From assembly GCA_016235865.1 (NCBI GenBank), contig JACRIK010000003.1:62001-126000 (forward strand): DNA of 64,000 bases, read 5' to 3'. The notes below the pieces were generated by a model, which did no database searches, was not told the origin of the DNA, and saw nothing but the letters and a program-made list of their open reading frames with translations. The stretch's first letter is position 1; every line of letters begins with the position of its first letter. Below, piece by piece: positions 26,471-34,317 of this stretch. A program made the position numbers and the translations under genes. Origin of the DNA: Planctomycetota bacterium (GTDB lineage: Bacteria; Planctomycetota; MHYJ01; JACQXL01).

Positions 26471-26734
26471 AGGTACCGGTTGTCGTATCCATAGGTGTCT
26501 CTTGTCGTATCTCTGGGTGCCGGTTATCGTATCCATGGGTACCAGTTGACGTATCTATGGGTACTGATTGTCGTATCAGTAGGTACTGGTTGTCGTATCA
26601 GTGGATACTGGTTGTCGTATCAGTGGGTATCGGTTGACGTATGAGAGGGTATCTGTTGTCGTATCAGAGGGTATCGGTATTGCTACGAATGGATATCCGG
26701 TAATAATGGAGAGGGTATTGGCTATCGTATCTAT
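26471..26734. repeat. 22-bp tandem repeat array, 12 units
   Basis: Twelve head-to-tail units of exactly 22 bp follow the pattern GGGTACTGGTTGTCGTATCA plus two bases. The central TTGTCGTATC is best kept and the last three units are degraded. There are no spacers and no open frame. It sits between convergent genes. The right flank to 26865 is otherwise empty. Confidence 0.9.
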
Positions 26735-26865
26735 GGGGTCTAAAATTTACACTAATTCAAGTTAGGTGGCACACCTCGGTTTCTATCCCTTTATTTACAC
26801 AGATTATCAGGCACTTTTTTTAGAAACTGGTTACCAAACATTTCCCTTAATGCTTTCGGTGATGG

Positions 26866-28659
26866 TTATGAATAAAGATTAACGGCCTTGGCCCATTTCT
26901 GCAGGGCATTGACCCGGGCGGTCTTTTCTTCAGGCAGCGCCAGCGGACGGCCTCTGGTGTCAATGATAATACCGACTACGCCGCCTTTGACCTTTTTCCT
27001 GACCACCTTGCCTTTGCCTTCACCCATGTCAAAGTTCTTGCTGGGATGGACCTCGATGGTGGCTTCATGGCCGACATTCAACGGATAGAGTTTTATCTCG
27101 CCGAAGGGCATAGAATCAACGGTGGTCTTGCCGTCCGGATAGGTAATCTTGTATTCCACGCACCGGTCGCCGGGTTTGGCCAGTCCGACCGGGCAGATGG
27201 CCGCGCCCAGGTAAACCATACAGTCCCGGTCAAAGACGTCGGTGGCCGCCTTTTCATTGACCGTGGACAAGACGCCCAGGTGCGGCATCATAAAGATGCT
27301 GTCCACGGACAGGTGGGTGATTCCGGCCGGCTGGTAGGAGTCAATCATCATGACCATGGACTGGACCCTTCTGGGGGCGTGCGAGAGTATGCCGCCTGAG
27401 CCGACAATCAGGTGCAGGCGGTTCATGTCAATCAGGGTCTGGCCGCTGGCCGACTGGTCAAAGGCATCGGAAATCGAACGTTCCTGCTGGACGCCTTTTA
27501 GTCCCACGGCCAACTGCTTGTGGTGTTCAAATGCCAGGCGCAGTGCCTCGCGGGCAATGGCCTGTTCTATCTGCAGTTCGTCCCGGGTCTGCGGGATAGT
27601 GGTCGGGCGAATCATCTTGTTCTTGATGCGGTTGCGGATATCCTCTTCCTGGACGTCAAAGGGCACCCAGCGCATAATATTGGGCAGTCCGGCCTCGGCC
27701 AGGACGTTGGAGATAGAGTAACTCATGCCCAGATTGGCGCTGACCGTGCGGTTGAAAATACCGTCAAAGACCGAAAAAGTGTCGGTAGTGGCGCCGCCGA
27801 TATCAACACCGACCACGTTGATGCCCTGCTTCTTGGAGATGGCCTCCATAATGAGACCCACCGCGGCCGGCGTGGGCATAATGGGCGCGCCGGCCCAGGA
27901 CATGAGTTTCTTATAACCGGGTGCCTGGGCCATGACATGCTCCAGGAATAAATCGTGTATCTTGGTCCGGGCCGGAATCAGGTTTTCCCGTTCCAGGGTC
28001 GGCCTGATATTATCAGTAATATACAAAGCCGTCCGCTTGCCGAGAATCCCGTCAATCTGGGTGCGCGCCTCTTTGTTGCCGGCGAATATTACCGGCAGTT
28101 GATAGCCGATGCCGAAGCGCGGCTTGGGGTCGGCCGCGGCCAGGTATTCGGCCAGTTCCACCACGTGGGTGACGGTGCCGCCGTCTGTGCCGCCGGATAA
28201 CAGGACCATATCAGGCCGGAGTTGGCGGATGCGTTCTATCTTTTCATAACCCAGCCGGCCGTCATTGGAGGCCAGGACATCCATAACAATAGAGCCGGCG
28301 CCGAGCGCGGCTCTTTGCGCGCTTTCACCGGTCATGCTCTTGACCGCGCCGGCCACCATCATCTGCAGTCCGCCGCCGGCGCTGCTGGTGGAAACATAAA
28401 GGTCAACCCCGACATTGCCGTTATTGGGATAGATAATCTTTTCGCCGTCCAGGATTTTGCGGCCGGACAATTCCTCTATTTCGGAAATGCCGTTTAACAC
28501 GCCTTTGGTCACATCCTCAAAGGGCGCTTCGACCGTGGTGGGCGCCTCGCCCCGGAAGGTCTGGCGGTATTCGCCGGACGGCATCTTTTCTATTAATATG
28601 GCCTTGGTAGTGGTGCTGCCGCAATCAGTGGCGATAATGACATTAAGTTCTTTGCTCAT
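26866..28659 (-). CDS. MutL/GlmL-like ASKHA ATPase
   Basis: This 597-residue protein belongs to the MutL family found beside coenzyme-B12-dependent glutamate mutase. The actin-fold phosphate loops are visible: ATDCGSTTTKAILIEK near the start, VVGVDIGGATTDTFSVF (~275-290) and LIVGSGGILSHAPRR. No mutase subunit is encoded nearby. Instead it overlaps by 17 bases the upstream 114-residue gene, with a PfkB kinase before that. A chaperone or reactivase role for a partner elsewhere is inferred. Confidence 0.85.
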   Translation of the reverse strand: MSKELNVIIATDCGSTTTKAILIEKMPSGEYRQTFRGEAPTTVEAPFEDVTKGVLNGISEIEELSGRKILDGEKIIYPNNGNVGVDLYVSTSSAGGGLQMMVAGAVKSMTGESAQRAALGAGSIVMDVLASNDGRLGYEKIERIRQLRPDMVLLSGGTDGGTVTHVVELAEYLAAADPKPRFGIGYQLPVIFAGNKEARTQIDGILGKRTALYITDNIRPTLERENLIPARTKIHDLFLEHVMAQAPGYKKLMSWAGAPIMPTPAAVGLIMEAISKKQGINVVGVDIGGATTDTFSVFDGIFNRTVSANLGMSYSISNVLAEAGLPNIMRWVPFDVQEEDIRNRIKNKMIRPTTIPQTRDELQIEQAIAREALRLAFEHHKQLAVGLKGVQQERSISDAFDQSASGQTLIDMNRLHLIVGSGGILSHAPRRVQSMVMMIDSYQPAGITHLSVDSIFMMPHLGVLSTVNEKAATDVFDRDCMVYLGAAICPVGLAKPGDRCVEYKITYPDGKTTVDSMPFGEIKLYPLNVGHEATIEVHPSKNFDMGEGKGKVVRKKVKGGVVGIIIDTRGRPLALPEEKTARVNALQKWAKAVNLYS

Positions 28660-28987
28660 CTTCTCTCTTTTCTATCAATTCTATCAAAAACGGGATGCTC
28701 TTCCGCCGCTCCAGTATCTGGGCCAACAGTTCCACCTCCTTGGTGGAAATCGCCAGCGACACGATGGGCTGGAAGAAGACCATGGCCTGGCTGGACAGGA
28801 AATTCAGGGGCCGGACGCTTTCCAGGAACATCAGGGCCGGGGCGGCCAGCCGCCTTTTGACCACCGCGTCAGCCACCTTGTTAAGCAGTGCCGTTTCCTC
28901 TTCCGAAAACACGGTCTTGGATTCGTCCTCGGTGGCAAAGGCGTATCTCACTTTATCCCAAAAACCCTGTTTAACGTCAGACATCAT
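28643..28987 (-). CDS. conserved helical protein linked to MutL-like gene
   Basis: The protein is 114 residues and mostly helical, with EEETALLNKVADAVVKRRLA and ISTKEVELLAQILERR. I do not recognise the family. It starts five bases after the PfkB gene and its 3' end overlaps the start of the MutL-like gene, so the three are almost certainly co-translated. Confidence 0.65.
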   Translation of the reverse strand: MMSDVKQGFWDKVRYAFATEDESKTVFSEEETALLNKVADAVVKRRLAAPALMFLESVRPLNFLSSQAMVFFQPIVSLAISTKEVELLAQILERRKSIPFLIELIEKREDEQRT

Positions 28988-28992
28988 ATGCT

Positions 28993-29895
28993 CTATACCG
29001 TAATCATAGACAGAAGCTTTTTGTACCGCTCCTGAACCTGTTTACGATTTGTGTCCTTAAGGCCTTCGAGGCCGAATTCCTCGATGGTAAAAGACGCCAC
29101 GACATTACCATAAAGCAGCGCCTGCTTCAAGTTTTTGACCGACAGATTGTCGATCCGGGCCAGGTAACCCATCATGCCGCCGGCAAAGGAATCCCCGGCG
29201 CCGGTCGGGTCGCGGACCACTTCTATCGGGTAACCGGGTATGGCAAAGAAATCGTTCTTGGTAATCAGCAAGGCGCCGTGCTCACCCTTCTTGATGATGA
29301 GCATCTTGGGCCCCCATTTGAGGATGGCCCGGGCCGCGCTGACCGTGTGATGCATCCCGGTCAACTGGTGCACCTCGTCGTTATTGACAATCAGGCCGTC
29401 AATGTGTTCAATCAGTGACAACAACGCCTTTTTCTCGTTGGCAATCCAGTAGTTCATGGTATCGCAGACCACGAATTTGGGACGGCGAATTTGCTTAAGG
29501 ACATTTTTCTGGAGTTTGGGAGAGCCGTTAGCCAGGAAGACGTATCGGGAATCCTGGTAATAAGGGGGAATGACCGGCTGGAAATCGCCGAAGACGCCGA
29601 GCGCGACCGCCCGGGTCTCGGCCCGGCCCATATCGCCGACATACTGGCCGGACCAGCGGAAGGTTTGGCCGGGTTCGGTCTTTAGCCCGCGCAGGTCAAC
29701 CTTACGGCTTTTGAGCAGTTCCAGTTCCTCATCCTGCGCGAAATCGTTACCGACCACGCCGACCAGGCGGACCGGCGAGAAGAATCCGGCGCCGTAGGAG
29801 AAATAGACGGCCGAGCCGCCCAGGATATTCTCCACTTTGCCGTGCGGGGTTTCAATCGTATCAAGAGCCACAGAGCCGACAACTAATAAAGACAT
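28993..29895 (-). CDS. PfkB-family carbohydrate kinase
   Basis: This 300-residue ribokinase-fold kinase has an N-terminal GGSAVYFSYGAGFFSPVRLVG and the catalytic signature DPTGAGDSFAGGMMGYL with the general-base Asp. LIVNNDEVHQLTG is the usual family loop. The substrate (sugar or nucleoside) cannot be told. It is the first gene of a three-gene unit with the 114-residue protein and the MutL-like ATPase. Confidence 0.88.
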   Translation of the reverse strand: MSLLVVGSVALDTIETPHGKVENILGGSAVYFSYGAGFFSPVRLVGVVGNDFAQDEELELLKSRKVDLRGLKTEPGQTFRWSGQYVGDMGRAETRAVALGVFGDFQPVIPPYYQDSRYVFLANGSPKLQKNVLKQIRRPKFVVCDTMNYWIANEKKALLSLIEHIDGLIVNNDEVHQLTGMHHTVSAARAILKWGPKMLIIKKGEHGALLITKNDFFAIPGYPIEVVRDPTGAGDSFAGGMMGYLARIDNLSVKNLKQALLYGNVVASFTIEEFGLEGLKDTNRKQVQERYKKLLSMITV

Positions 29896-29980
29896 ATTTC
29901 ATATATTTACCAAAATCTATTGCTTAACTCAATATTTTTAGTTATAAAGTAAATTGATTTAGCAGATATATCTGATTATT

Positions 29981-30054
29981 GCCCCCGTAGCTCAATTGGA
30001 TAGAGTGGCTGGCTTCGAACCAGAAGGTTCCCCGTTCGAGTCGGGGCGGGGGTA
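29981..30054 (+). tRNA. tRNA-Arg (UCG)
   Basis: The acceptor is GCCCCCG/CGGGGGT with discriminator A, the anticodon loop is CTTCGAA (anticodon UCG), and the T-arm is CCCCG-TTCGAGT-CGGGG. CCA is not encoded. A hairpin (TTCCGCC-aga-GGCGGA, 30068-30083) follows and may help end transcription. Confidence 0.92.
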
Positions 30055-30153
30055 TTGTAAAAGCAGGTTTCCGCCAGAGGCGGATCTGCCTTCGGCATGA
30101 CAAGTCCTGCCGGGGGTATTTTTCTTAATGGTTACGAAAGGTGGCGGTACTTT

Positions 30154-30672
30154 ATGAGGGTTATTTCTATTGTCGGCAAGTCCGGCAGCGGCAAGACCAC
30201 GCTATTAGAAAAGATAGTCCGGGAACTGGCCCGGCGCGGGTATCATATCGGCACCATCAAGCACGATACGCACGGGTTTGAGATTGATTACCCGGGCAAG
30301 GATTCCTACCGGCATTTCCACGCCGGGAGCCAGATGACCATGATTTCCGGCCCGGACCAGATAGCGTTAGTCAAACGGCTGGCCAAGCCGCTGGCTTTGG
30401 ATGAGACGCTCAGGATATTCTTTAAGCCCCATAAATTCGACTTGATTATCACCGAGGGGTTCAAGCGGGAGAACAAGCCCAAGATAGAGATAGTCCGTAA
30501 GGCAATATCAACCGAGCCGATTTGCCGGAATAAAGGCGACCAATTAGCCGCCTTAGCCAGCGATATAAAAATCACGGGTTATTCGGTGCCCCAGTTCGGA
30601 CTGAATGAAATTAAGAAGATAACTGATTTTATAGAAAAAGAGTTTATAGCCACGAAGACACGAAGGCACTAA
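30154..30672 (+). CDS. mobB: molybdopterin-guanine dinucleotide biosynthesis adaptor protein
   Basis: MobB is a P-loop GTPase that assists MobA in adding GMP to molybdopterin. I start it at 30154 (MRVISIVG), where the P-loop GKSGSGKTTLLEKIV follows at once; an upstream in-frame start is not needed. The product is 172 residues with TIKHDTHGFEIDYPGKDSYR and the Walker-B-like FDLIITEGFKRE. The last residues (IATKTRRH) are encoded by a CACGAAGACACGAAGG phrase repeat, so the original C-terminus was replaced or extended. mobA lies about 0.4 kb downstream. Confidence 0.92.
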   Translation: MRVISIVGKSGSGKTTLLEKIVRELARRGYHIGTIKHDTHGFEIDYPGKDSYRHFHAGSQMTMISGPDQIALVKRLAKPLALDETLRIFFKPHKFDLIITEGFKRENKPKIEIVRKAISTEPICRNKGDQLAALASDIKITGYSVPQFGLNEIKKITDFIEKEFIATKTRRH

Positions 30673-30701
30673 GAAACCCCTTTGGATCTTGTGGTAAAAA
30701 G

Positions 30702-30760
30702 CCCCGATGTTCATCGGGGTCTAAGTGGCTGTAACGCTCCTTTGTCGCTAACAGCCACTA
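30702..30760 (-). repeat. two-hairpin dispersed repeat, copy 3
   Basis: On the minus strand this is AGTGG-CTGTTAG...CGTTACAG-CCACT, followed by CCCCGAT-gaac-ATCGGGG. It lies between mobB and the 62-residue gene, ending just before that gene's Shine-Dalgarno. Confidence 0.7.
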
Positions 30761-30774
30761 AGAGAGGATTATTT

Positions 30775-30963
30775 ATGTCCGGAGAAGAAAAGAAGATCGG
30801 CTTAGTACAGGTCAAGGTCAACGGCCAGGTTGTGCCCATCAAGGGTTTTGTCCAGGATTTCATCGGGTTCGCAATCATCGGCATGCTCAAGAGTTTGAAC
30901 GATGTGCCGGAACCGCAGGAAGTGGAAGTAAAGATTAAAGTTCACCCCGTTAGAGATACTTAA
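30775..30963 (+). CDS. 62-residue protein between mobB and mobA
   Basis: The start is the ATG at 30775, preceded by AGAGAGG; longer readings run into the repeat. The sequence has a beta-alpha-beta look (IGLVQVKVNGQVVPIKGF, then FIGFAIIGMLKSL, then VEVKIKV). It has no C-terminal Gly-Gly, so it is not a MoaD-type sulfur carrier. Its final residues (HPVRDT) and stop come from an inverted-repeat element (30945-31057). The function is unknown; its position suggests molybdenum-cofactor metabolism. Confidence 0.6.
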   Translation: MSGEEKKIGLVQVKVNGQVVPIKGFVQDFIGFAIIGMLKSLNDVPEPQEVEVKIKVHPVRDT

Positions 30964-31057
30964 TATAATAAACATATAAATCCACTATATTATTTGTGTA
31001 GAACGGTAAAATAACCTCCTTATTACGGTCGCCCTTGGCGACCTATCTCTAACGGGG
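30945..31057. repeat. inverted-repeat element, CCCCGTTAGA family, copy 2
   Basis: The ends CCCCGTTAGAGAT (30945-30957) and ATCTCTAACGGGG (31045-31057) form a perfect 13-bp inverted repeat around 87 bases. GGGGTAAAG continues on the right, as in copy 1. The left end is inside the 62-residue gene. Confidence 0.7.
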
Positions 31058-31078
31058 TAAAGCCAGAATAAAACACTA

Positions 31079-31645
31079 ATGACTAACAATAAAATAACCG
31101 CCGTGATACTTTGCGGCGGGCAGAGTAAAAGAATTGGCCGGAATAAAGCGTTTCTTAAAATAGATAACAAACCCTTCATTGAAATCATCATCAATAAACT
31201 GCAGGGATTATTTCAGAAGATAATTATTTCCGCCAAGCAACCTGCCCCATACCGGTATCTAAAATCGGCTAAAGTAGTGATTGTCAATGACCGCTCCAAG
31301 ATTCTAGGCAGTCTGGTCGGGATTTATTCGGCATTGAAGAAGTCGCCCACCGAATACATCTTTGTGATTGCCGTCGATATGCCCAATATAGAAACAAAAC
31401 TGATAAAGCGTCTCCTGCGGAATTACAAAGGATACGATGTAGTCATACCTGAAACCAGGAAAGGGTTGGAGCCGCTCTGCGCGGTATATTCCAAGAAATG
31501 CAGCCCCTTCATACAAGAACAAATCAGGCAAGGCAATTACAAGATTATAGATTTCTTTGACAAGGCCAAAGTAAAGACCATCCGGCTGAACCGGGACGGG
31601 CTATTTAATGTAAACACCTTAAAGGATTACTATTTACTCCGGTAA
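31079..31645 (+). CDS. mobA: molybdenum cofactor guanylyltransferase
   Basis: MobA transfers GMP from GTP to molybdopterin, giving the MGD cofactor of DMSO-reductase-family enzymes. The 188-residue protein begins with the nucleotidyltransferase signature ITAVILCGGQSKRIGRNKAFL, and carries VIAVDMPN (metal-binding Asp) and RKGLEPLCAVYSKKC. The length is normal (~190). MGD plus the Sec machinery in this window would suit a Sec-type formate dehydrogenase elsewhere (inference). It overlaps the convergent PEBP gene by 16 bases. Confidence 0.92.
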   Translation: MTNNKITAVILCGGQSKRIGRNKAFLKIDNKPFIEIIINKLQGLFQKIIISAKQPAPYRYLKSAKVVIVNDRSKILGSLVGIYSALKKSPTEYIFVIAVDMPNIETKLIKRLLRNYKGYDVVIPETRKGLEPLCAVYSKKCSPFIQEQIRQGNYKIIDFFDKAKVKTIRLNRDGLFNVNTLKDYYLLR

Positions 31646-32190
31646 GTGCCCATCAATTGCCCCTTGCCGATAATGTGCCCGGCCATGGCATTAACCAAGA
31701 CATCCTTGGTAGTAGTCTTGGGCTCCAACTGAAGCGCGCTATCCAGGGCATAGAGTTTGAAGAAGTAACGGTGCGTGCCTGAAGGCGGAGCCGGGCCGCC
31801 GTAGGCCGGACGCTTGAAGTCACTCTTTCCCTGCTGGGCGCCGTTGTCCAGAACCTCCTGAACAGGAACGCCATCGGGTAATCCGGAAACCGTAACCGGA
31901 ATATTATACATCAACCAGTGAACCCAAGTGCCGCCGGGCGCATCCGGGTCATCGCAGACAAGGACAAACGTCTTGGTACCGGTCGGAACATCAACCCAGG
32001 CCAGGGCCGGAGAAATGTCCTGGCCGTCGGCCGTGTATTTGGCCGGAATCGCTCCCCCATCCCTGAACGCCGGGCTGGTGAGCTTGATAACCGCCTCATT
32101 GCCTTTTACGGCCGGGTCGGCAACATCGTTACGCGAACAACCGATAATCAGGGAAATGCAAATCAATAGCAGGATATTTGTTTCAAACAT
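31630..32190 (-). CDS. YbhB/YbcL-type PEBP lipoprotein
   Basis: This 186-residue protein has a lipoprotein signal (ILLLICISLIIGC, lipobox IIGC) and the phosphatidylethanolamine-binding/Raf-kinase-inhibitor-like fold: SPAFRDGGAIPAKYTADGQD, VCDDPDAPGGTWVHWLMYN and GTHRYFFKLYALD. Bacterial members are periplasmic or cytoplasmic, and their role is unclear. It is tail-to-tail with mobA and stands alone. Confidence 0.9.
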   Translation of the reverse strand: MFETNILLLICISLIIGCSRNDVADPAVKGNEAVIKLTSPAFRDGGAIPAKYTADGQDISPALAWVDVPTGTKTFVLVCDDPDAPGGTWVHWLMYNIPVTVSGLPDGVPVQEVLDNGAQQGKSDFKRPAYGGPAPPSGTHRYFFKLYALDSALQLEPKTTTKDVLVNAMAGHIIGKGQLMGTYRSK

Positions 32191-32203
32191 ATGTTTTCCT
32201 TTT

Positions 32204-32274
32204 ACTCACTGTTAGGTCTCACGCCCGTATGGGCGTAAGAGCGTTACAGTGAGTTATCCCGACGAATGTCGGGA
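32204..32274 (+). repeat. two-hairpin dispersed repeat, copy 4
   Basis: The outer stem is ACTCA-CTGTTAG / CGTTACAG-TGAGT (32204-32254) with inner hairpin acgcccgtatgggcgt, then TCCCGAC-gaat-GTCGGGA (32257-32274). Confidence 0.7.
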
Positions 32275-32313
32275 TTTATTCTTCCCTATGTATACATTTT
32301 ATATCTAACCAAG

Positions 32314-32820
32314 TCAATCAGAATCCGGCATCTTTAACCTAAGCCATTTCATATAGAACCAGCCCATCAGGGCGCTGGCCAGATGAATGATATGATTAAG
32401 CCAGGCGGCCTCGCCGGCCAACTGCCCGGCCATGCGCAGGCCCAGGAAATGGGTGCTCTTTTCCAGTTCCATTATCGTGACCATTACCAATAAACCAACG
32501 ACATATAATATCCTGGTTGCTGTTTGCCTCCAGCGGTAATCCGCCTCTTTCAGGTTATGTGACAGGAACCTATAGAGCAGGAATAAAACCGAGAGGCCGC
32601 AGGGAATGGACAAGAATTTAACCCACTGGACCGACAAGCCGCCCCAGAATGTGCCGTCGGACGGGGCGCGGATGAGATAGCGCAGAAAGGTACCTTCCAG
32701 CGCCTGATACCATCCAGACGAGGCGTCGGTCAACATATCGCTGATAAAGCGCAGGACGCCGAAGGCGGCCAATGGAATGGCGATGACCAGGCTCATTTTA
32801 GTCTGTTTAAGTTTATCCAT
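32314..32820 (-). CDS. small membrane protein
   Basis: This 168-residue protein has about four predicted membrane helices: LVIAIPLAAFGVLRFIS, FLSIPCGLSVLFLLYRF, ILYVVGLLVMVTIMEL and IIHLASALMGWFYMKW. No family is recognised. It has its own promoter (32876-32905). The region between promoter and ATG consists of five GTTAC repeats at 10-bp spacing, which suggests regulated expression. There is no clear Shine-Dalgarno. Confidence 0.65.
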   Translation of the reverse strand: MDKLKQTKMSLVIAIPLAAFGVLRFISDMLTDASSGWYQALEGTFLRYLIRAPSDGTFWGGLSVQWVKFLSIPCGLSVLFLLYRFLSHNLKEADYRWRQTATRILYVVGLLVMVTIMELEKSTHFLGLRMAGQLAGEAAWLNHIIHLASALMGWFYMKWLRLKMPDSD

Positions 32821-32827
32821 TGTTAAT

Positions 32828-32877
32828 GTTACAGAATGTTACAATAGGTTACAGAAAGTTACATACGGTTACGGTAT
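32828..32877. promoter_or_regulatory. five GTTAC direct repeats at exact 10-bp spacing
   Basis: GTTACAGAAT, GTTACAATAG, GTTACAGAAA, GTTACATACG and GTTACGGTAT start at 32828, 32838, 32848, 32858 and 32868. The spacing puts every GTTAC on the same face of the helix. They lie just downstream of the minus-strand start point, the usual place for a repressor operator. Confidence 0.6.
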
Positions 32878-32905
32878 CATAACAGCTTGCTTACTCGTAT
32901 GTCAA
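32876..32905 (-). promoter_or_regulatory. promoter of the 168-residue membrane protein gene
   Basis: The minus strand has TTGACA (32905-32900), an 18-base spacer and TATGAT (32881-32876). The predicted start near 32869 lies within the GTTAC repeat block. Confidence 0.6.
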
Positions 32906-32994
32906 CCATTTTATTCAGCGGTTTTTGTTGCGCTGTATTGTCAAATTAGTAAACTGAATTACTGATTTTTAGGTGTGACAAAGGAAAGGATTTT

Positions 32995-34317
32995 ATGACC
33001 GATAGTTCTATGACCAGCAAAATACGAGTCCGTTTCGCGCCCAGCCCGACCGGGTATCTCCATATCGGCGGCGGCCGGACCGCGCTATACAATTATCTCC
33101 TGGCCCGGCACTATAACGGCACTCTGGTGCTGAGGATAGAGGATACGGACCAGGTCCGCTCGACCGATGAATCCACCAAGGCCATATTCGAGTCGCTCAA
33201 ATGGCTGGGGATTGACTGGGACGAAGGCCCGTTTTACCAGAGCCAGCGCCGGGATACCTATAACCAGTATGCCCAGAAACTGCTGGACGAGGGCAAGGCC
33301 GTCTACCGCGAGGACCCGGGCAAGGGCAAGGCGATTGTCTTTAAGATGCCGCTGGGGCGCAGTTTCGTCTTTGACGACCTGGTACACGGCGCCATCAAGT
33401 TTGAGAGCGACCTGTTGGGCGACCAGGTACTGGTAAAGTCAGACGGATTCCCGACCTATAATTTTGCCTGCGTGATTGACGATTCACTCTTGAATATCAC
33501 GCACGTCATCCGGGGCGACGACCATATCTCCAACACGCCCAAACAGATTGCGCTTTACGAGGCGCTGGGCCAGCCGATACCAAAATTCGGGCATATTCCG
33601 CTGATTATGGGCGAGGACGGCTCGCGCCTGAGCAAGCGGCACGGGCATACCTCAATCGGCGAATACCAGGAACTGGGTTATCTGCCTGAGGCGATGTTTA
33701 ATTTCCTGGCGCTGATGGGCTGGTCGCCCGGAGACGACAAGGAATTGATGACCAAGGACGAGATTATCAAACTGTTCACCATTGAACGGGTCAAGGACAA
33801 ACCGGCCCAGTTCAATCTCAAGAAGCTGACCTGGATGAACAGCCATTACCTGAGACACCTGCCGGTAGAACGGCTTTATCAGTTAACCAAGCCCTATCTG
33901 GAAAAGGCCGGATATGATTTGGCCAAAGCGACTGAAACCAAGGCAATGAAACTGGTCGACCTGTACCGCGAGCGCATCAAACTGCTTTCCGAGATTGCCG
34001 AGGTGACCAGATTCTTCTTCGAGGACAAGATCAATTACCAGGCCGAGGCGGTGGATAAATTCGTCAAGACCGCGGACGGCACGCAGGTCCTGGGGATGGT
34101 CCGTGATGGCCTGGCCAGCGCCGCTGATTTCTCGCATACCTCGCTGGAACCAATCCTGCGCCAGGTGGCCGAGAGCAAGGGACTGAAGTTCCAGGGCGTG
34201 GCCCAGCCGGTCCGGGTGGCGCTGACCGGCACGACCGTTTCGCCCGGCATCTTCGAGGTGATGGAATTGCTGGGCAAGGAACGGGTTCTGGAGCGGATAA
34301 ATGGGTGCCTTTTATAA
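32995..34317 (+). CDS. gltX: glutamyl-tRNA synthetase
   Basis: This class I synthetase charges tRNA-Glu (or both tRNA-Glu and tRNA-Gln). The 440-residue protein has the HIGH-type motif FAPSPTGYLHIGGGRTALYN and the KMSKS-type motif SRLSKRHG. The catalytic fold is standard; the C-terminal anticodon domain is somewhat compact (family ~460-490), though the sequence runs to a natural stop. AAGGAAAGGA precedes the ATG. The phosphoesterase gene overlaps its last 17 bases. Confidence 0.96.
   Translation: MTDSSMTSKIRVRFAPSPTGYLHIGGGRTALYNYLLARHYNGTLVLRIEDTDQVRSTDESTKAIFESLKWLGIDWDEGPFYQSQRRDTYNQYAQKLLDEGKAVYREDPGKGKAIVFKMPLGRSFVFDDLVHGAIKFESDLLGDQVLVKSDGFPTYNFACVIDDSLLNITHVIRGDDHISNTPKQIALYEALGQPIPKFGHIPLIMGEDGSRLSKRHGHTSIGEYQELGYLPEAMFNFLALMGWSPGDDKELMTKDEIIKLFTIERVKDKPAQFNLKKLTWMNSHYLRHLPVERLYQLTKPYLEKAGYDLAKATETKAMKLVDLYRERIKLLSEIAEVTRFFFEDKINYQAEAVDKFVKTADGTQVLGMVRDGLASAADFSHTSLEPILRQVAESKGLKFQGVAQPVRVALTGTTVSPGIFEVMELLGKERVLERINGCLL

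Noticed and set aside
26471-26734. CRISPR array
   Set aside because: Units are adjacent with no variable spacers and there are no cas genes; the same holds for 42466-42861.
30775-30963. MoaD-type sulfur carrier between mobB and mobA
   Set aside because: It has the size but no C-terminal Gly-Gly, and its end is repeat-derived.
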